Source of the DNA: Chloroflexota bacterium
GTDB lineage: Bacteria; Chloroflexota; Limnocylindria; Limnocylindrales; CSP1-4
Assembly (NCBI GenBank): GCA_021789355.1
Contig: JAJYJR010000008.1
Coordinates: 1 to 30,506 of the forward strand
Reading direction: 5' to 3'
Length of the DNA: 30,506 nt
Shown here: in pieces, positions 23,707 to 30,506 of the stretch
Layout of the letters: each line of letters begins with the position of its first letter
Position numbering within the stretch: the first letter of the stretch is position 1
Made by a program: the position numbers and the translations under genes
Notes under the pieces: generated by a model
Told to the model about the DNA's origin: nothing
Database searches by the model: none
What the model saw: the letters and a program-made list of their open reading frames with translations, nothing else

Positions 23707-24780
23707 TCATCGGGCGCCTCCGCCGGCTCCCGAGAGCCCGAAGCGCGCCTGCTGCACCGTCACGAGCAGCCGCGCGACGGCGCGGTAGAGGTGCGCCGGG
23801 ATCTCGCTGCCGAGCGGCTTCGGGAACAGGGCGCGCGCGAGCGGCCTGTCCTCGACCACCGGCACGCCGTTCTCGCGCGCGACCTTCTTGATGCGCTCCG
23901 CCATGAGCCGCTGACCCTTCGCGACAATCCGCGGCGCGCGCATCGTGAGCGAGTCGTACTTGAGCGCGACGGCCAGGTGGGTCGGGTTGGTCACGACGAC
24001 GTCGGCCGTCGGGACCGCCTGCATCATCCGGGCGAACGCGATCTGCCGGGCGCGACGCCGGCGGGTCGCGCGAACCTGCGGGTCGCCCTCCTGCTCGCGG
24101 AACTCCTGGCGAACCTCCTCGCGCGTCATCCGGATCTGGCCGAGGGCCCGGCGCCGCTGCACGACGAAGTCCACCGCCGCCACGACGCCGAGGAGGACGG
24201 TGATCGTGATGCCGAGCCGGTAGACGGCGTCGAGCGCGATCCCACCGATGTCCCCGATCCCGGCGCCGCTCATCGCGAGCATCGACGGGATCGCCGACGA
24301 GGCGACCTGCCAGCTGACGAAGGCGAGGACGGCGAGCTTCGCGCAGGCGATGAGGAGGCGCACGAAGGCCTGGCGGTCGACGAGCCGACGCAGCCCGGGG
24401 ATCGGGTTGAGGCGGGACGGGTCGAACCCGATCGAGTGAAACGACAGCACGAGGCCGCCGCCGGCGAGGTTCGCCGCGACGCCGGCAAAGGCGACCAGCA
24501 ATCCGAGCGGCAGCACGATGTCGATCCACTCGGCGAGCCCCTGGCCGAGCGCCGAGGTCAGCACGCCGGTCGACGGCGCCCCCTGCCCAAGCCCCTCGAT
24601 CGCCTGCTGCAGGCTGCCGGCCATCGCCCGCCCCGCGCCCGGAAGCAGCGACGACGCGCCGAGCACGGACACGCCGAGCGTCATCCCCATCGCGAGCTCG
24701 TGGCTCCGCCCGACGCCCTGCCCCTTCCGCCGCGCCTCGGCACGGCGCCGCTCGGTCGGCTGCTCCGTCCGCTCGCTCAC
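23707..24780 (-). CDS. flhB: flagellar export switch protein FlhB
   Basis: Export gate component that switches substrate class from rod/hook to filament by self-cleavage. The N-terminus has SERTEQPTERRRAEARRKGQ (ends of the family motif ExTexPTxkkxxdArkkGq); four membrane segments span about 30-205; the cytoplasmic domain has DPQVRATRRRRARQ and the autocleavage site N265-P-T-H in VVTNPTHLAVALKYD. GTG start overlaps the fliR stop (GTGA). The final 20 residues beyond the domain are Gly/Ala/Arg. 357 aa, normal. Confidence 0.97.
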   Translation of the reverse strand: MSERTEQPTERRRAEARRKGQGVGRSHELAMGMTLGVSVLGASSLLPGAGRAMAGSLQQAIEGLGQGAPSTGVLTSALGQGLAEWIDIVLPLGLLVAFAGVAANLAGGGLVLSFHSIGFDPSRLNPIPGLRRLVDRQAFVRLLIACAKLAVLAFVSWQVASSAIPSMLAMSGAGIGDIGGIALDAVYRLGITITVLLGVVAAVDFVVQRRRALGQIRMTREEVRQEFREQEGDPQVRATRRRRARQIAFARMMQAVPTADVVVTNPTHLAVALKYDSLTMRAPRIVAKGQRLMAERIKKVARENGVPVVEDRPLARALFPKPLGSEIPAHLYRAVARLLVTVQQARFGLSGAGGGAR

Positions 24781-25529
24781 GGCAGCGTCCCCGACGACAC
24801 GGACCGGAACAGGACCGAGAAGATCGACGCGGCTCCCTGGAGCAGCACCGGAATCGCTGCCGCGATGACGACGAGGCCGACGAGCAGCGTGATCGGCATC
24901 CCGAGCATGAAGACGTTGATCTGCGGGATCGCGCGCGCGAGAAGCGAGACCGCCGACTGTGCGAGCAGCAGAGCGAGCGCCAGCGGCAGCGCGACCCGGA
25001 TGCCGAGCTCGAGCACGAGCGCCGCGAGCTGCGCGGCGAACATCCCGAAGCCCGGGGCCATGCCGCCGCCGAGGGGGAAGGGCGCGAACGAGTGATCGAG
25101 CGCCTGCACGAGCGCGACGTGGAGGCCGAGCGCCAGGAACGCGAGGCCGGCGAGGACCGAGAAGAACGGGTCGATCGGCGTGCTCGACGATCCGTCGATC
25201 GGCGAGAGGGCGGACCCGAGCGAGAGCCCGGTCTGGAGCGCGATGAGGCTGCCCACGGTCTCGACCGCCTGGAACCCGAGGCTCAGCACAAACCCGAGGG
25301 TGAGTCCGATGACGAGTTCGACCGGCGCGGCGACGACGGCCGGGAGCGGTTGTGCGGCGAGCGGCGCGTGGCCCGCCAGCGCCACGGCGAGCGTCGCGGC
25401 GAGGCCCGCCTTCACGACCGCGGGCACCGCGCGGTGACCGAAGATCGGGGCGACGACGACGAAGCCGGTGCTTCGCATCAGCACGAGGAACAGCGCGACG
25501 ACCTGGCCGCCGGGCAGTGCGACCGTCAT
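24777..25529 (-). CDS. fliR: flagellar export gate protein FliR
   Basis: Core membrane protein of the export gate with FliP and FliQ. 250 aa with six hydrophobic segments; typical patterns are LVLMRSTGFVVVAPIFGHRAVP, in parts RSTGFVVVAPIFGHRAVP at the N-terminus, ELVIGLTLGFVLSLGFQAV, GSLIALQTGLSLGSALSP, and AIPQINVFMLGMPITLLVGL near the end (the FliR QiNvfxlGxPxk motif). The frame stays open to 25610, but the ATG at 25529 overlaps the fliQ stop (ATGA) and starts the protein correctly. Coupled to flhB at the other end. Confidence 0.96.
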   Translation of the reverse strand: MTVALPGGQVVALFLVLMRSTGFVVVAPIFGHRAVPAVVKAGLAATLAVALAGHAPLAAQPLPAVVAAPVELVIGLTLGFVLSLGFQAVETVGSLIALQTGLSLGSALSPIDGSSSTPIDPFFSVLAGLAFLALGLHVALVQALDHSFAPFPLGGGMAPGFGMFAAQLAALVLELGIRVALPLALALLLAQSAVSLLARAIPQINVFMLGMPITLLVGLVVIAAAIPVLLQGAASIFSVLFRSVSSGTLP

Positions 25530-25795
25530 CGCGCGGCCCCCGGCAGCGCCTGGATCACGGACGCCGTAAACGTGACGAGCTGGGTGAGCATCCACGACCC
25601 GCCGAGCCACAAGATCGCGGCGACCACGAGCAGCTTCGGAAGGAACGTGAGGGTGGCCTCGTTGATCTGCGTGGCGGCCTGCACGACCGACACGACGAGC
25701 CCGACGACGAGGCTCACGACCAGGATCGGGCCCGCGACCAGGACGGTCGTCAGGAGCGCCTGCTGGAGCAGCTCGGAGACCTGCCCGATGCTCAT
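25526..25795 (-). CDS. fliQ: flagellar export gate protein FliQ
   Basis: Small gate subunit of 89 aa with two membrane helices: LLTTVLVAGPILVVSLVVGL and LPKLLVVAAILWLGGSWM, joined by the conserved VVSVVQAATQINEATLTF loop, which is diagnostic. The size is the family norm. It starts 7 bases after the fliP stop and its own stop overlaps fliR, as in most fliPQR clusters. Confidence 0.97.
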   Translation of the reverse strand: MSIGQVSELLQQALLTTVLVAGPILVVSLVVGLVVSVVQAATQINEATLTFLPKLLVVAAILWLGGSWMLTQLVTFTASVIQALPGAAR

Positions 25796-25802
25796 GCCGG
25801 CC

Positions 25803-26651
25803 TCACCCGAAGCTCTTCACGAGCGACTGGACCACGAGGACCCAGCCGTCGACCATGACGAACAGCAGGAGCTTGAACGGCAGGGCGATCTGCGTCGGCG
25901 GCACCATGACCATGCCCATCGACATGAGCGCCGACGCAACCACGAGGTCGATGATCAGGAATGGGATGTAGAGCATGAAGCCCATCGTGAAGGCGGTCTT
26001 CAGCTCGCTGACCACGAACGCCGGAAGCAGCACCTCGGTCGGGATGTCGTCGGCAGTCTTTGGGCGCGGCTTCCCGTCGAGCGCGACCAGCGCGGCGAGG
26101 TCGTCCTGCCGGGTCTCGCGCAGCATGAACTCGCGGATCGGGGCCAGCCCCCGGTCGAGCGCCTGCTGCTGCGTGATCTGGTTGGCCATGTAGGGCTGCA
26201 CGGCGTCCGCGTTCACCTTCGCGATGACGGGCCCCATCACGAACAGCGTCAGGAACAGGGACAGCCCGATCAGGACCTGGTTGGGCGGAAGCTGAGGGAT
26301 TCCGATCGCGCTCCGCAGCAGCGACAGCACGACGACGATCCGGGTGAAGCTCGTCGCCATGAGCAGGATCGACGGCGCGATCGCGAGAACCGTCAGCGCG
26401 ACGAGCACCTGTAGGGAGAGCGCGAGCGTGCCGCCGTCGCTGGCCGCCTGCCCGTTGCCCACCGTGACCGACACGTCGGGCGACCCGGTACCACTGCAGC
26501 CGGCGAGCACCACGAGCGCGAGGGCGGCGAGGAGCGCGATGCGGCGCCGCGGGAAGAGTGGCCGCCGCGTGGACTGACCCCGCGGGCTCGCGGGTCGGAG
26601 GCGCGGCAGCCGGCGATCATGCCCTGGGCGCACCCGGGTCTGAACGATCAT
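25803..26651 (-). CDS. fliP: flagellar export gate protein FliP with lipobox-like leader
   Basis: Pentameric core of the export gate. Mature-part signatures: PSILLMATSFTRIVVVLSLLR, PPNQVLIGLSLFLTLFVMGP, FMLRETRQDDLAAL, VVSELKTAFTMGFMLYIPFL in parts (VSELKTAFTMGFMLYIPF), SMGMVMVPPTQIALPFKLLLF in parts. The start ATG at 26651 overlaps the fliO stop (ATGA); the frame is open further upstream but that part is Arg-rich antisense-like sequence inside fliO. The leader is unusual: 37 basic residues, a hydrophobic stretch, then LAGC at 49-52, a good lipobox. FliP is known to have a cleaved signal peptide, so lipid attachment at Cys52 is possible. 282 aa with leader. Confidence 0.95.
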   Translation of the reverse strand: MIVQTRVRPGHDRRLPRLRPASPRGQSTRRPLFPRRRIALLAALALVVLAGCSGTGSPDVSVTVGNGQAASDGGTLALSLQVLVALTVLAIAPSILLMATSFTRIVVVLSLLRSAIGIPQLPPNQVLIGLSLFLTLFVMGPVIAKVNADAVQPYMANQITQQQALDRGLAPIREFMLRETRQDDLAALVALDGKPRPKTADDIPTEVLLPAFVVSELKTAFTMGFMLYIPFLIIDLVVASALMSMGMVMVPPTQIALPFKLLLFVMVDGWVLVVQSLVKSFG

Positions 26652-27418
26652 GGTTCTCGCCGCCCGGGATCGGGCGCGCCGTGGGCCGCCCGGCGCATCG
26701 CGTCGCGGAACGAGACGTTGGATTCGGGCGGCAGGCGCGGCGCGACGACGCGCCGCGCACAGGCGAGCGAGCGCTCGAGAAGAGGACGGAGGGGAACGCC
26801 GGTCACCGCGTCGACCTCCTGCGAGGCGGTGTCGAGAGACAGTCGGTCGGCAACGGGCGCGGGCCCGAGATCCGCGAGCGTCACGAGGCCGGCCGGGCTG
26901 AGGCCGACCACCAGCTGCGTGCCGCGGACCGAGACCACGTACAGGCTCGCCTTGGGCGCGAGGGCCCGCGATTCGAGGACGACGATCCCGCTCCCGTTCC
27001 CGGCGCGACCCATCTGGCCGCGCCGCATGAGGCGGAGCACGACGTAGAGCAGGCCGAGGACAACCGTGGTCTTGGCGGCGACGTCGACGGGATCGAGGCC
27101 GCCTCCGGCCGACCCGGCGAACGCCGGCGACGCGCCGAGCGTGAACGCAGCCGCGGACGCGGCCGACGTCGAGGGCGCCCCGGAGGGCGGCGCGGCCGAC
27201 GCCGCGTGGCCCGACGGTGCCGGTGACAGCGACGTGCCCGCCACGGCGACGGCCGGTGATCCCGCGGACGCCGGCGCGACCCACGCGACAGGCGTCGACG
27301 GGCCGCGCTGCGCCTCCGCGTACGCGCGAGTCGACGGCGCACCGAGGTGCGCGGTCGCGATGACGATCGCCGACACGACGGCGACGGGGACCGCGAACCG
27401 CGACATCGCGGACGTCAC
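26648..27418 (-). CDS. fliO: flagellar biosynthesis protein FliO
   Basis: Assists assembly of the FliP ring. An N-terminal signal-like helix (VPVAVVSAIVIATAHL) is followed by a long Ala/Ser/Pro-rich spacer (about 30-105), a membrane segment (TTVVLGLLYVVLRLM), a basic stop and the conserved cytoplasmic beta part: ALAPKASLYVVSVRGTQLVVGL, in parts PKASLYVVSVRGTQLVVGL, then GLVTLADLG. At 256 aa it is longer than usual because of the spacer. GTG start overlaps the fliN stop (GTGA); an ATG four codons later is an alternative. FliO is poorly conserved, so the call relies also on its place between fliN and fliP. Confidence 0.87.
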   Translation of the reverse strand: MTSAMSRFAVPVAVVSAIVIATAHLGAPSTRAYAEAQRGPSTPVAWVAPASAGSPAVAVAGTSLSPAPSGHAASAAPPSGAPSTSAASAAAFTLGASPAFAGSAGGGLDPVDVAAKTTVVLGLLYVVLRLMRRGQMGRAGNGSGIVVLESRALAPKASLYVVSVRGTQLVVGLSPAGLVTLADLGPAPVADRLSLDTASQEVDAVTGVPLRPLLERSLACARRVVAPRLPPESNVSFRDAMRRAAHGAPDPGRREP

Positions 27419-28422
27419 GCGGCGCCCGCCGCGGGGAGCCTGCCCCGGCGCGACACGATGGTCGTGATGCGCACGCCGAAGTTCTCGTCGACGACGACGA
27501 CTTCGCCCTGCGCGATGGGATGGCCGTTCACCAGGACGTCCACCTGCTCGCCCGCGAGCTTGTCGAGCTCGACGATGGAACCGGGCGCGAGCGCGAGGAT
27601 TTCTCGGATCGGTAGCTGCGCGCGCCCGATCTCGACCGTCACCTGCAGGTTCACTCCGAGCAGGAGCTCGATGCCATTGCCGGCGGAGGCCACGGGGCTC
27701 GGCGCCAGTTCCTCGAAGCGAGCGGCTCGTACGGTCGGCTGCTCGGCGACAGGTGCCTGCGGTGGGCGTGACGCGGGGGCCACCGCGGGCGGTAGTCGTC
27801 GGGTCGGCGAAGGCATCTCGGCCGCCGGCCGCGGCACGGGCGCGGGCCGGGCCGCGGGGGCCGACGCGGGCCCGCCCTGCAGCGCCTGCATCGCCGTCAC
27901 GTGTGCGACGAGCTCACTCTCGGCCGGCGACTCCGCGACGAGCACGAGCCCCACGACCATCTCGTCGGGGCCTGCCAGGGACAGCCGCAGCGCGATGAGC
28001 GGGACGCCTCCGTCCGGCGCGGCCTCCGGGGCCGGGCCGACGTTCAGGCCTTCGCCGAGGATGGCGGTGGCCGCGTCGTCGAGAGACCCGACGACGAGCG
28101 CCCCGAGCGCCGCCGGGTCGACGGCCTGCCCTGCCAGCTCGTCGCCGAGTGTCGCGTCGAGGGCCGCCCAGGCGCCCCGGCGGGTTGCCCCGAGCAACTC
28201 GAACGTCGCGACGGGGGCCAGCGCGGCGGGCTCGATGACCTGCTCCGCCGACCCGTTGAGCGCCGCACCCCGAGCGACCGCGACATCCCGCAGCGTGACC
28301 GGCGCGGAGACCCGGGCCGACGCCGCTTCCTCGATCGCGGATCGAAGCAGCGTGAGGTGCGGCCCGACCGCCGCCGCCGCGGGCCCCTCGTACGGAGCCC
28401 AGTCCAGCGCCTGCCAGTCCAT
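27415..28422 (-). CDS. fliN: flagellar motor switch protein FliN with long N-terminal region (FliY-like)
   Basis: C-ring subunit below FliM. The C-terminal SpoA domain (about 250-325) is textbook FliN: LLLGVNLQVTVEIGRAQLPI, LALAPGSIVELDKLAGEQVD, VNGHPIAQGEVVVVDENFG. It is preceded by a Pro-rich linker (190-240) and a 180-residue N-terminal domain. In FliY the N-terminal domain is a CheC-like CheY-P phosphatase, but no E-x2-N motif is found here, so catalysis is unlikely. Simple FliN has 80-140 aa; this one has 335. Good GGGAGGA ribosome site; starts 3 bases after the fliM stop. Confidence 0.92.
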   Translation of the reverse strand: MDWQALDWAPYEGPAAAAVGPHLTLLRSAIEEAASARVSAPVTLRDVAVARGAALNGSAEQVIEPAALAPVATFELLGATRRGAWAALDATLGDELAGQAVDPAALGALVVGSLDDAATAILGEGLNVGPAPEAAPDGGVPLIALRLSLAGPDEMVVGLVLVAESPAESELVAHVTAMQALQGGPASAPAARPAPVPRPAAEMPSPTRRLPPAVAPASRPPQAPVAEQPTVRAARFEELAPSPVASAGNGIELLLGVNLQVTVEIGRAQLPIREILALAPGSIVELDKLAGEQVDVLVNGHPIAQGEVVVVDENFGVRITTIVSRRGRLPAAGAA

Positions 28423-28425
28423 CGG

Positions 28426-29412
28426 TCAGTCCTCCCTCGCCTGCAGCGGCGTCACGATCCGCAGCGCCATTCGGTCCCCCACCCTTCCGGGAACGCCCCA
28501 CGCACGTACGCCCCCGCCCACCATCAGCGGGACGGGCCGGTCGACCCGTTCATCGACGCGGATCACGTCCCCGGGCCGGAGCGAGGCAAGATCCTCGACG
28601 GGCAGCTCGACGGTGCCGAGCAGTGCCTCGACCGGAACCGCCACCTCCTGCAGCGATGCCTCGAGCGTCTCGCGGTGGAACCCGTTCGCCGATCCGCGCA
28701 CGGGCTGCGCATACCAGGCGGTTGCAGAGAGCTTCGGGAGCATCGGCTCGAGCGTGGAGTGCGGGTAGCAGATGGAGACCGGCGCGGCCTGCCCGGCGAA
28801 CCGCACCTCGAACGTGAGCACTGCCACGACCGCGCTCGGGGCCGCCACCCGCAGGAGCGCCGGGCCGAGCGCGAGCTCGGAGACGCGGGCCTGCAGGTGT
28901 CCGAGATGCGCCCACGCCTCGCCGAGCGGGGCGAGGAGCTCGTCGACCACCCGTGCGATCAGTTCCGACTCGATCGCGGTCGGCTCCCGCCGTGACGCCG
29001 GCAACCGCCCTGGACCACCGAGGAGACGATCGATGAGGGCGAACGCGAGTCCGAGGTCGATGTTCAGCAGGAACGGACCGCCAAGCGCATCCGACAGGAG
29101 GACGGCCAGCTGGGTCGGCAGCGGCATCGCCGCGATGTGCTCGTCGAAGATCATCTGTTCGGCATCGGCGAGCTGCATGGACACGGGCATCCGGAGACGT
29201 GCCTGAAGGCGGGCCGCCGTGAGGCGCGCGACGTTCTCGTGGACCGCCTGCAGGGTGCGGAGCTGGTCCTTGGAGAACTTGTCGGGCCGGCGGAAGTCAT
29301 ACGTGCGCGCCTGGCGCGCCGGCCGCGCGTCGGCCGCGGGCCGGTCGGCAGCCCCATCGCCGCGGGATTCGAAGGCGCCGAGGAGCGCGTCGATCTCTGA
29401 CTGAGAAAGCAC
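28426..29412 (-). CDS. fliM: flagellar motor switch protein FliM
   Basis: C-ring switch protein that binds CheY-P and reverses the motor. The N-terminal peptide MLSQSEIDALL is the CheY-P docking site. The middle CheC-like domain contains YDFRRPDKFSKDQLRTLQAVH, in parts YDFRRPDKFSKDQLRTL, MPLPTQLAVLLSD, and LIDRLLGGPGRLP. The C-terminal SpoA part has VPVEALLGTVELPVEDLASL. GTG start with AGGGG upstream; 328 aa, normal. First C-ring gene after fliL. Confidence 0.97.
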   Translation of the reverse strand: MLSQSEIDALLGAFESRGDGAADRPAADARPARQARTYDFRRPDKFSKDQLRTLQAVHENVARLTAARLQARLRMPVSMQLADAEQMIFDEHIAAMPLPTQLAVLLSDALGGPFLLNIDLGLAFALIDRLLGGPGRLPASRREPTAIESELIARVVDELLAPLGEAWAHLGHLQARVSELALGPALLRVAAPSAVVAVLTFEVRFAGQAAPVSICYPHSTLEPMLPKLSATAWYAQPVRGSANGFHRETLEASLQEVAVPVEALLGTVELPVEDLASLRPGDVIRVDERVDRPVPLMVGGGVRAWGVPGRVGDRMALRIVTPLQARED

Positions 29413-29421
29413 CGCGAACCC

Positions 29422-29907
29422 CTACTGCATGACGAAGTCGGTGAGGTACACGTCGATCACCGGCTTCTGTCCGATCGCCTGGCGCATGGCGGCCAGCAGC
29501 TGGCTCTTCAGTGCATCCCGGCCCGCGGCCGAGACCAGGTCGTCCGACGATTTCGCGGACACGACCTGGCCCAGCGCGTCGAGCAGCAGGGGCACGTCGT
29601 CCGTGTACTCCGACGTGATCGTCGTCTCCGCGGTCGCGCGGGCATCCCCGGCCATCGCATAGAAGCTGGCACTGTCAGGGCGCAGCTCGACCGTCACGGC
29701 GACCTTGGCGTAGCGGTAGGCACCGCCGGGGGCGAGGTTGATGACGCGGCTGTCGAGCGCGAGCATCGCGCCATGCTGGCCGGGGCCGGGATCTGGGACG
29801 GCGGGGACGCTGGCGTGGACGACCTGCGTGTACCCGACGTAGAGGCCTGCGGCGAGGGCGACCGGCACGATCGCGATGAGGGCCTTGCGGCCTCCGGGCA
29901 GTTTCAT
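29422..29907 (-). CDS. fliL: flagellar basal body-associated protein FliL
   Basis: Single-pass membrane protein around the stator that raises motor torque. Membrane helix at about 10-28 (ALIAIVPVALAAGLYVGY), then the periplasmic domain with VINLAPGGAYRYAKVAVTVELR, in parts, LLLDALGQVVSAKSSDDLVS and the C-terminal PVIDVYLTDFVMQ, the FliL end (V..vyFtdFv.Q). The ATG at 29907 has GAGGTG 6 bases upstream; the longer frame to 30315 is antisense noise over motB. 161 aa is normal. It lies 10 bases after motB and 9 before fliM. Confidence 0.93.
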   Translation of the reverse strand: MKLPGGRKALIAIVPVALAAGLYVGYTQVVHASVPAVPDPGPGQHGAMLALDSRVINLAPGGAYRYAKVAVTVELRPDSASFYAMAGDARATAETTITSEYTDDVPLLLDALGQVVSAKSSDDLVSAAGRDALKSQLLAAMRQAIGQKPVIDVYLTDFVMQ

Positions 29908-29917
29908 CGGTGCCACC

Positions 29918-30506
29918 TCACGGCTTGATGGTCGGGATGTCCGCGGGCGAGTCAGACGCCACGGGGCTTCCGGTGGCGGCCGGATACAGCAGGACGATGT
30001 CCACGCGCCGGTTCTTCTCTCGGCCTGCCTCCGTGTCGTTCGACGCAATCGGCTCGTACTGCGCGAACGCCTCCGTGGAGAGGCGCGCGGGATCGATCCC
30101 GCGCGCGACGAGCCCGTCGAGCACGGCACGCGCGCGCGCGGCCGACAGGGCCCAGTTGTCGGGGAACAGGAAGCCATCGGGCGGAACGTTGTCGGTGTGG
30201 CCCTCGACGCGGACGTGGTTCGGCAGCGGGCGGATGAGCTCCGCGATGCGGTCGAGCAGCTGCGTGGAGGTCGGGTCGAGGACGGCTCGCCCGCTTTCGA
30301 ACAGCAGCGAACCACCGATCCGGATCAGGATCCCCTCCGAGGTCTCGCTCACGGAGACGCGATCCTGCACGCCGAGGGAGACCGCCAGGTCCTCGAGGCC
30401 GGCCCGGATTGCGCGGTAGTCGGTGGAGACGGCGCCGGACCCGGAGTCGAAGGTGCCTGCGTCCGGCGCGACATTCTGGCCCGACGTGACGGTCAGCGCC
30501 TGCGTC
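29918..30506 (-). CDS. motB: flagellar stator protein MotB, N-terminal part outside window
   Basis: Peptidoglycan-anchored stator subunit. The minus-strand frame is open to the window edge (last full codon begins at 30505), so the start, membrane helix and Asp are outside. Visible: the linker end with YRAIRAGLEDLAVSLGVQD and the OmpA/MotB domain: GILIRIGGSLLFESGRAVLD, VRVEGHTDNVPPDGFLFPDN in parts (VEGHTDNVPP), WALSAARARAVLDGL, and NRRVDIVLL. The 20-residue tail is Ser/Pro-rich. motA would be expected just beyond the edge. Confidence 0.93.
   Translation of the reverse strand, partial: TQALTVTSGQNVAPDAGTFDSGSGAVSTDYRAIRAGLEDLAVSLGVQDRVSVSETSEGILIRIGGSLLFESGRAVLDPTSTQLLDRIAELIRPLPNHVRVEGHTDNVPPDGFLFPDNWALSAARARAVLDGLVARGIDPARLSTEAFAQYEPIASNDTEAGREKNRRVDIVLLYPAATGSPVASDSPADIPTIKP

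Noticed and set aside
21270..23891. An 873-codon plus-strand open frame opposite flhA, and similar long frames opposite fliD (9452-11032) and cheA.
   Set aside because: GC-rich codon bias makes antisense frames open by default. These translate to Arg/Asp/His-rich low-complexity sequence with no domain, while the opposite strand holds clear flagellar proteins.
26652..27284. Long N-terminal extension of FliP.
   Set aside because: It lies entirely within fliO in another frame, is Arg-rich, and the ATGA overlap marks the real start.
1..30506. CRISPR array, tRNA or rRNA genes, insertion sequences, phage or defence genes.
   Set aside because: No regularly spaced repeats, clover-leaf-like segments, transposase or integrase motifs were found; nearly all bases belong to motility or chemotaxis genes.
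30371..30506. Independent OmpA-family gene starting at the GTG at 30370.
   Set aside because: The frame continues upstream without a stop to the window edge with MotB-linker-like sequence, so this is the end of a longer motB.

Overview
The window is one almost gap-free motility and chemotaxis locus from a clearly GC-rich bacterium. No tRNA, rRNA, insertion sequence, CRISPR array or other mobile element was seen. The gene set is CheC, CheD and CheX with CheY/CheB/CheR/CheW/CheA, a FliN with a long N-terminal region, FliW plus CsrA, and a WhiG/FliA-type sigma factor. No P-ring or L-ring genes appear in this stretch. This set fits a monoderm-type or Chloroflexota/Actinomycetota-like lineage better than a gammaproteobacterium. 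That assignment is an inference from gene content and codon bias, not a sequence match.

Layout, plus strand, 1-9029. The window opens inside a NarL/FixJ-type response regulator. A chemotaxis operon follows (cheA, cheC, cheD, cheY, cheB) behind a sigma-28-like promoter at 506-532, with a strong hairpin at 5698-5717 as its probable end. Next come a gene of unknown function (5915-6508), a second chemotaxis block (cheW, cheR, cheX, coupled by 4-nt overlaps), and a single-domain response regulator (8511-9029).

Layout, minus strand, 30506 down to 9113. Read in the direction of transcription, the order is motB (cut by the window edge), fliL, fliM, fliN, fliO, fliP, fliQ, fliR, flhB, flhA, a small membrane protein, fliA/whiG and a flgG-like rod/hook gene. 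This is the motor switch, export gate and sigma-28 operon. A sigma-28-like promoter then precedes flgM, flgN, flgK, flgL, fliW, csrA and two glycosyltransferases. Flagellin (fliC) follows as a separate transcription unit with its own sigma-28-like promoter, a structured leader and a perfect 14-bp terminator hairpin. Last are fliS and fliD, which converge on the chemotaxis side.

How the parts work together. FliA made by the early operon would fire the flgM, fliC and cheA promoters once FlgM is exported. FliW and CsrA would tune flagellin translation: the flagellin leader carries a 6-bp hairpin presenting AUGGAC in its loop, plus a second GGA inside the Shine-Dalgarno. The two glycosyltransferases between csrA and fliC are good candidates for flagellin glycosylation. 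The system as a whole is a recognisable flagellar cluster and not a new system. The unusual parts are the glycosyltransferase with a C2H2-finger-like insert, the long CsrA tail, the lipobox in FliP, the small membrane protein after flhA, and the unknown gene in the chemotaxis region.
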